A stretch of 33,758 nucleotides of DNA from Pseudomonadota bacterium (GTDB taxonomy: Bacteria > Pseudomonadota > Gammaproteobacteria > Burkholderiales > Burkholderiaceae_C), in contig JAJZVU010000037.1 in NCBI GenBank assembly GCA_021845505.1, positions 1-33,758 on the forward strand. Reading direction: 5' to 3'. Positions 31,857 to 33,758 of this stretch are shown here, piece by piece. The translations under genes were made by a program, and so were the position numbers. Each line of letters opens with the position of its first letter. Within the stretch, counting starts at the first letter, position 1. The notes below the pieces were generated by a model. The model did no database searches and was not told the DNA's origin. It saw only the letters and a program-made list of their open reading frames with translations.

Positions 31857-32476
31857 GACAGCATCTCCTGCAGCTTGCTGACAGCACCCTTGGAAATCAG
31901 CACGTTCTTGTAGTAGATCAGCGACAGCGGATCCATGTAGCGCGGCTCCACCAGCAGCACGTTCGGCAGGTTGCGCGCGGCCAGCATCAGCTTCTCGTCG
32001 ATGGCGTCGGCGATGTACAGCACCGACTCCAGCCCCATCGCCTTGAGCTTGGCCGCCAGCAGCTTGGTCTTCGGCGCGTCGACCGCGAGTTCCTCGACCA
32101 CGCGCACCCGGCCCTCGCGGGCCAGCTGCGAGAGGATCGAGCGCATTCCGGCGCGGTACATCTTCTTGTTGATCTTCTGGGTGAAGTTCTCGTCGGGCGC
32201 GTTCGGGAAGATGCGGCCGCCGCCTCGCCACAGCGGCGAGCTGGTCATGCCGGCGCGCGCCCGCCCGGTACCCTTTTGCCGCCAGGGCTTGCGGGTGGAG
32301 TGGCGCACCTCGGCGCGGTCCTTCTGCGCCCGCGTGCCCATGCGCGCGTTGGCCTGGTAGGCGACGACGATCTGGTGGATCAGCGCCTCGTTGTACTCGC
32401 GGCCGAAAATGGTGTCGGGGGCGTCGAAGTCGGCCCCGCGCGCGCCGTCGGCGGCGATGGTCTGCAATTGGGTCAT
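31853..32476 (-). CDS. rplD: 50S ribosomal protein L4
   Basis: The 207-residue protein has a globular domain and an extended loop that enters the exit tunnel. It shows [34 protein letters not shown], the tunnel-loop region [23 protein letters not shown], and [30 protein letters not shown]. In E. coli it represses the S10 operon through an mRNA leader found only in gammaproteobacteria, so that mechanism is not expected here. ATG 32476 overlaps the rplC stop as ATGA. Confidence 0.98.
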   Translation of the reverse strand: MTQLQTIAADGARGADFDAPDTIFGREYNEALIHQIVVAYQANARMGTRAQKDRAEVRHSTRKPWRQKGTGRARAGMTSSPLWRGGGRIFPNAPDENFTQKINKKMYRAGMRSILSQLAREGRVRVVEELAVDAPKTKLLAAKLKAMGLESVLYIADAIDEKLMLAARNLPNVLLVEPRYMDPLSLIYYKNVLISKGAVSKLQEMLS

Positions 32477-33135
32477 GCCTGCACTCCCGCCTTCTTGACC
32501 GCCGGGCGCAGGGTCACGCAGCCCGAGTCGCACCCGGGCACCGCGCCCTTGACCATGATCAGTTCACGGGCCTCGTCGACGCGCACCACCTCGAGGTTCT
32601 GCACGGTCACGTTGACCCCGCCCAGGCGCCCGGACATGCGCTTGCCCGGGAACACCCGGCCCGGGTCCTGCGCCATGCCGATCGAGCCGGGAGCGCGGGT
32701 GGTCACCGAGTTGCCGTGGGAGGCGCGGTTGGAGGAGAAGTTGTGGCGCTTGATCGCCCCGGCGTAGCCCTTGCCGATGCTCACCCCGCGCACGTCGACA
32801 TGCTGGCCGACCGCGAACAGGCTGGCGGGCAGCTTGGCGCCCGGCTGGTAGGAGGCGGCGACATCGGCGCTGACGCGGAATTCGCACAGCACGCGGGCGG
32901 GCTCGACACCGGCCTTGGCCAGGTGGCCCGCGTCGGGCTTGGTGATGCGCGAGGGCTTGACCGATCCGAAAGCGACCTGGATGGCGCTGTAGCCGTCCTT
33001 GTCGGCCTGGCGCACCTGCGCCACGGCGTTGCGGGAAACGTCCAGCACGGTGACGGGAATCGACACGCCGTCATCGGTGAACACCCGCATCATGCCGACC
33101 TTGCGCGCGACAAGGCCGAGTGCTTGCGTACTCAT
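32473..33135 (-). CDS. rplC: 50S ribosomal protein L3
   Basis: The 220-residue protein is an early assembly factor whose loop approaches the peptidyl-transferase centre. It starts [19 protein letters not shown] and contains [30 protein letters not shown] and [21 protein letters not shown]. Gln156 is the residue methylated by PrmB in relatives. ATG 33135 has GGAG 8 bases ahead; the frame to 33147 adds only MERT. A 130-base spacer separates it from rpsJ. Confidence 0.98.
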   Translation of the reverse strand: MSTQALGLVARKVGMMRVFTDDGVSIPVTVLDVSRNAVAQVRQADKDGYSAIQVAFGSVKPSRITKPDAGHLAKAGVEPARVLCEFRVSADVAASYQPGAKLPASLFAVGQHVDVRGVSIGKGYAGAIKRHNFSSNRASHGNSVTTRAPGSIGMAQDPGRVFPGKRMSGRLGGVNVTVQNLEVVRVDEARELIMVKGAVPGCDSGCVTLRPAVKKAGVQA

Positions 33136-33147
33136 TGTTCGCTCCAT

Positions 33148-33167
33148 GCCGGCTTCGATTGGCCGGC
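33148..33167 (-). other. Stem-loop just upstream of the rplC ribosome-binding site
   Basis: GCCGGC on each side of an 8-base loop forms a 6-bp stem ending 12 bases before the rplC start codon, adjacent to GGAG. It could influence L3 translation. The arms are themselves palindromic, so alternative pairings exist. Confidence 0.35.
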
Positions 33168-33213
33168 CCGATGTGTTCCAGCCCGCACGCCATGGCGCAC
33201 GGGAAAGTCCTTC

Positions 33214-33219
33214 AGTATA
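33214..33219 (-). promoter_or_regulatory. Candidate -10 box between rpsJ and rplC
   Basis: TATACT matches five of six -10 consensus bases and sits in an A/T-richer patch (GCTATACTGAAGG) of the otherwise GC-rich rpsJ-rplC spacer. The hexamer 17 bases upstream is GGCGCT, a poor -35 box. Transcription would start about 73 bases before rplC. It may be an internal promoter of the S10 operon. Confidence 0.3.
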
Positions 33220-33265
33220 GCCTACGCGGCAGCGGCAGCGCCAGCGGCGCCCGCCGCAGCAGGGC

Positions 33266-33577
33266 TCACTGCAGCTTGATCTCCACGTCGACCCCGGCCG
33301 GCAGGTCGAGCTTCATCAGCGCGTCGACCGTCTTGTCGGTCGGGTCGACGATGTCCATCAGCCGCTGGTGGGTGCGGATCTCGAACTGGTCGCGCGAGGT
33401 CTTGTTGACGTGCGGCGAGCGCAGGATGTCGAAACGCTGCAGCCGGGTCGGCAGCGGCACCGGGCCCTTGACGATCGCGCCGGTGCGCTTGGCGGTGTCG
33501 ACGATTTCCAGCGCCGACTGGTCGATCAGCCGATAGTCGAATGCCTTGAGGCGGATACGGATTTTCTGGCTTTGCAT
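33266..33577 (-). CDS. rpsJ: 30S ribosomal protein S10 (NusE)
   Basis: The 103-residue head protein starts [20 protein letters not shown] and contains [39 protein letters not shown], the standard S10. Besides its place in the 30S head it acts as NusE with NusB in transcription antitermination and links NusG to the ribosome. The ATG at 33577 has TTTGGAA ahead. It is the first gene of the S10 operon, 54 bases after the tuf stop. Confidence 0.99.
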   Translation of the reverse strand: MQSQKIRIRLKAFDYRLIDQSALEIVDTAKRTGAIVKGPVPLPTRLQRFDILRSPHVNKTSRDQFEIRTHQRLMDIVDPTDKTVDALMKLDLPAGVDVEIKLQ

Positions 33578-33599
33578 GATGGTTCCAAAGAGCGTGAAA

Positions 33600-33618
33600 G
33601 GCCGGGTGGCGCCCGGCC
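33600..33618 (-). terminator. Hairpin between tuf and rpsJ, possible partial terminator
   Basis: A perfect 7-bp stem GGCCGGG/CCCGGCC with a 5-base loop lies 13 bases after the tuf stop. On the transcribed strand it is followed by TTTCACGCTCTTT, an interrupted T-run. It may end part of the str-operon transcripts or act as an attenuator before the S10 operon. Confidence 0.5.
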
Positions 33619-33631
33619 GGGCAGCGAGGGA

Positions 33632-33758
33632 TTACTCGATGATCTTGGCCACGACGCCGGCGCCGACGGTGCGGCCGCCTTCGCGGATGGCAAAGCGCAG
33701 GCCTTCTTCCATCGCGATGGGGGCGATGAGCTTGACGGTCAGGCTGACATTATCGCCG
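33632..33758 (-). CDS. tuf: Elongation factor Tu, C-terminal end (cut by window edge)
   Basis: The last 41 residues ([20 protein letters not shown], then [21 protein letters not shown] and stop) are the C-terminus of EF-Tu domain III, which delivers aminoacyl-tRNA to the ribosome as a GTP complex. The gene enters from the right edge on the same strand as rpsJ, as in the str-S10 arrangement (rpsL-rpsG-fusA-tuf-rpsJ). In betaproteobacteria tuf is usually duplicated, so this is probably one of two copies. Confidence 0.97.
   Translation of the reverse strand, partial: GDNVSLTVKLIAPIAMEEGLRFAIREGGRTVGAGVVAKIIE

Overview
The window is about 70% G+C by eye and nearly all coding. It looks like the chromosome of a betaproteobacterium, most likely of the order Burkholderiales. 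The ribosomal proteins, RpoA, SecY and EF-Tu read as Burkholderiales sequences. The order secY-infA-rpmJ-rpsM, dsbD a short way downstream of rplQ, and the run tsaB-rimI-(uracil-DNA glycosylase) point the same way. I cannot name a genus from the sequence alone. I see no insertion sequence, phage, CRISPR array, tRNA or rRNA gene, and no gene-free stretch longer than 300 bases.

Left part (1-11.8 kb). On the minus strand lie a partial gene (probably a family 4/5 uracil-DNA glycosylase), rimI and tsaB. Divergent from them on the plus strand are dacB (PBP4-type D-Ala-D-Ala carboxypeptidase), an MscS-family channel, and a two-component system (OmpR-type regulator plus TctE/QseC-like kinase). topB (topoisomerase III) follows on the minus strand, convergent with the kinase. 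A plus-strand cluster then holds a SET-domain protein, birA and a SPOR-domain membrane protein.

Middle part (11.8-19.1 kb). An M20 amidohydrolase (minus) is divergent from an orphan molybdopterin oxidoreductase (plus). After that everything is on the minus strand: dsbD and a NodI/NodJ-like ABC exporter pair, which lie directly downstream of the ribosomal cluster.

Right part (19.1-33.8 kb). This is the S10-spc-alpha superoperon, read right to left: the end of tuf, then rpsJ rplC rplD rplW rplB rpsS rplV rpsC rplP rpmC rpsQ; then rplN rplX rplE rpsN rpsH rplF rplR rpsE rpmD rplO secY infA rpmJ; then rpsM rpsK rpsD rpoA rplQ. Spacing is tight and several genes overlap by 1 to 4 bases. The wide gaps carry signals: a clear sigma-70 promoter before rplN whose -35 box sits in a hairpin loop, and GC-rich stem-loops in every long alpha-operon spacer.

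I found no convincing undescribed multi-gene system. The best leads are local: the hairpin/-35 overlap, the alpha-operon stem-loops, the 19-bp-spaced promoter with a dyad before dsbD, the histone H1-like tail of TopB next to a divergent SET methyltransferase, and the partnerless molybdoenzyme.
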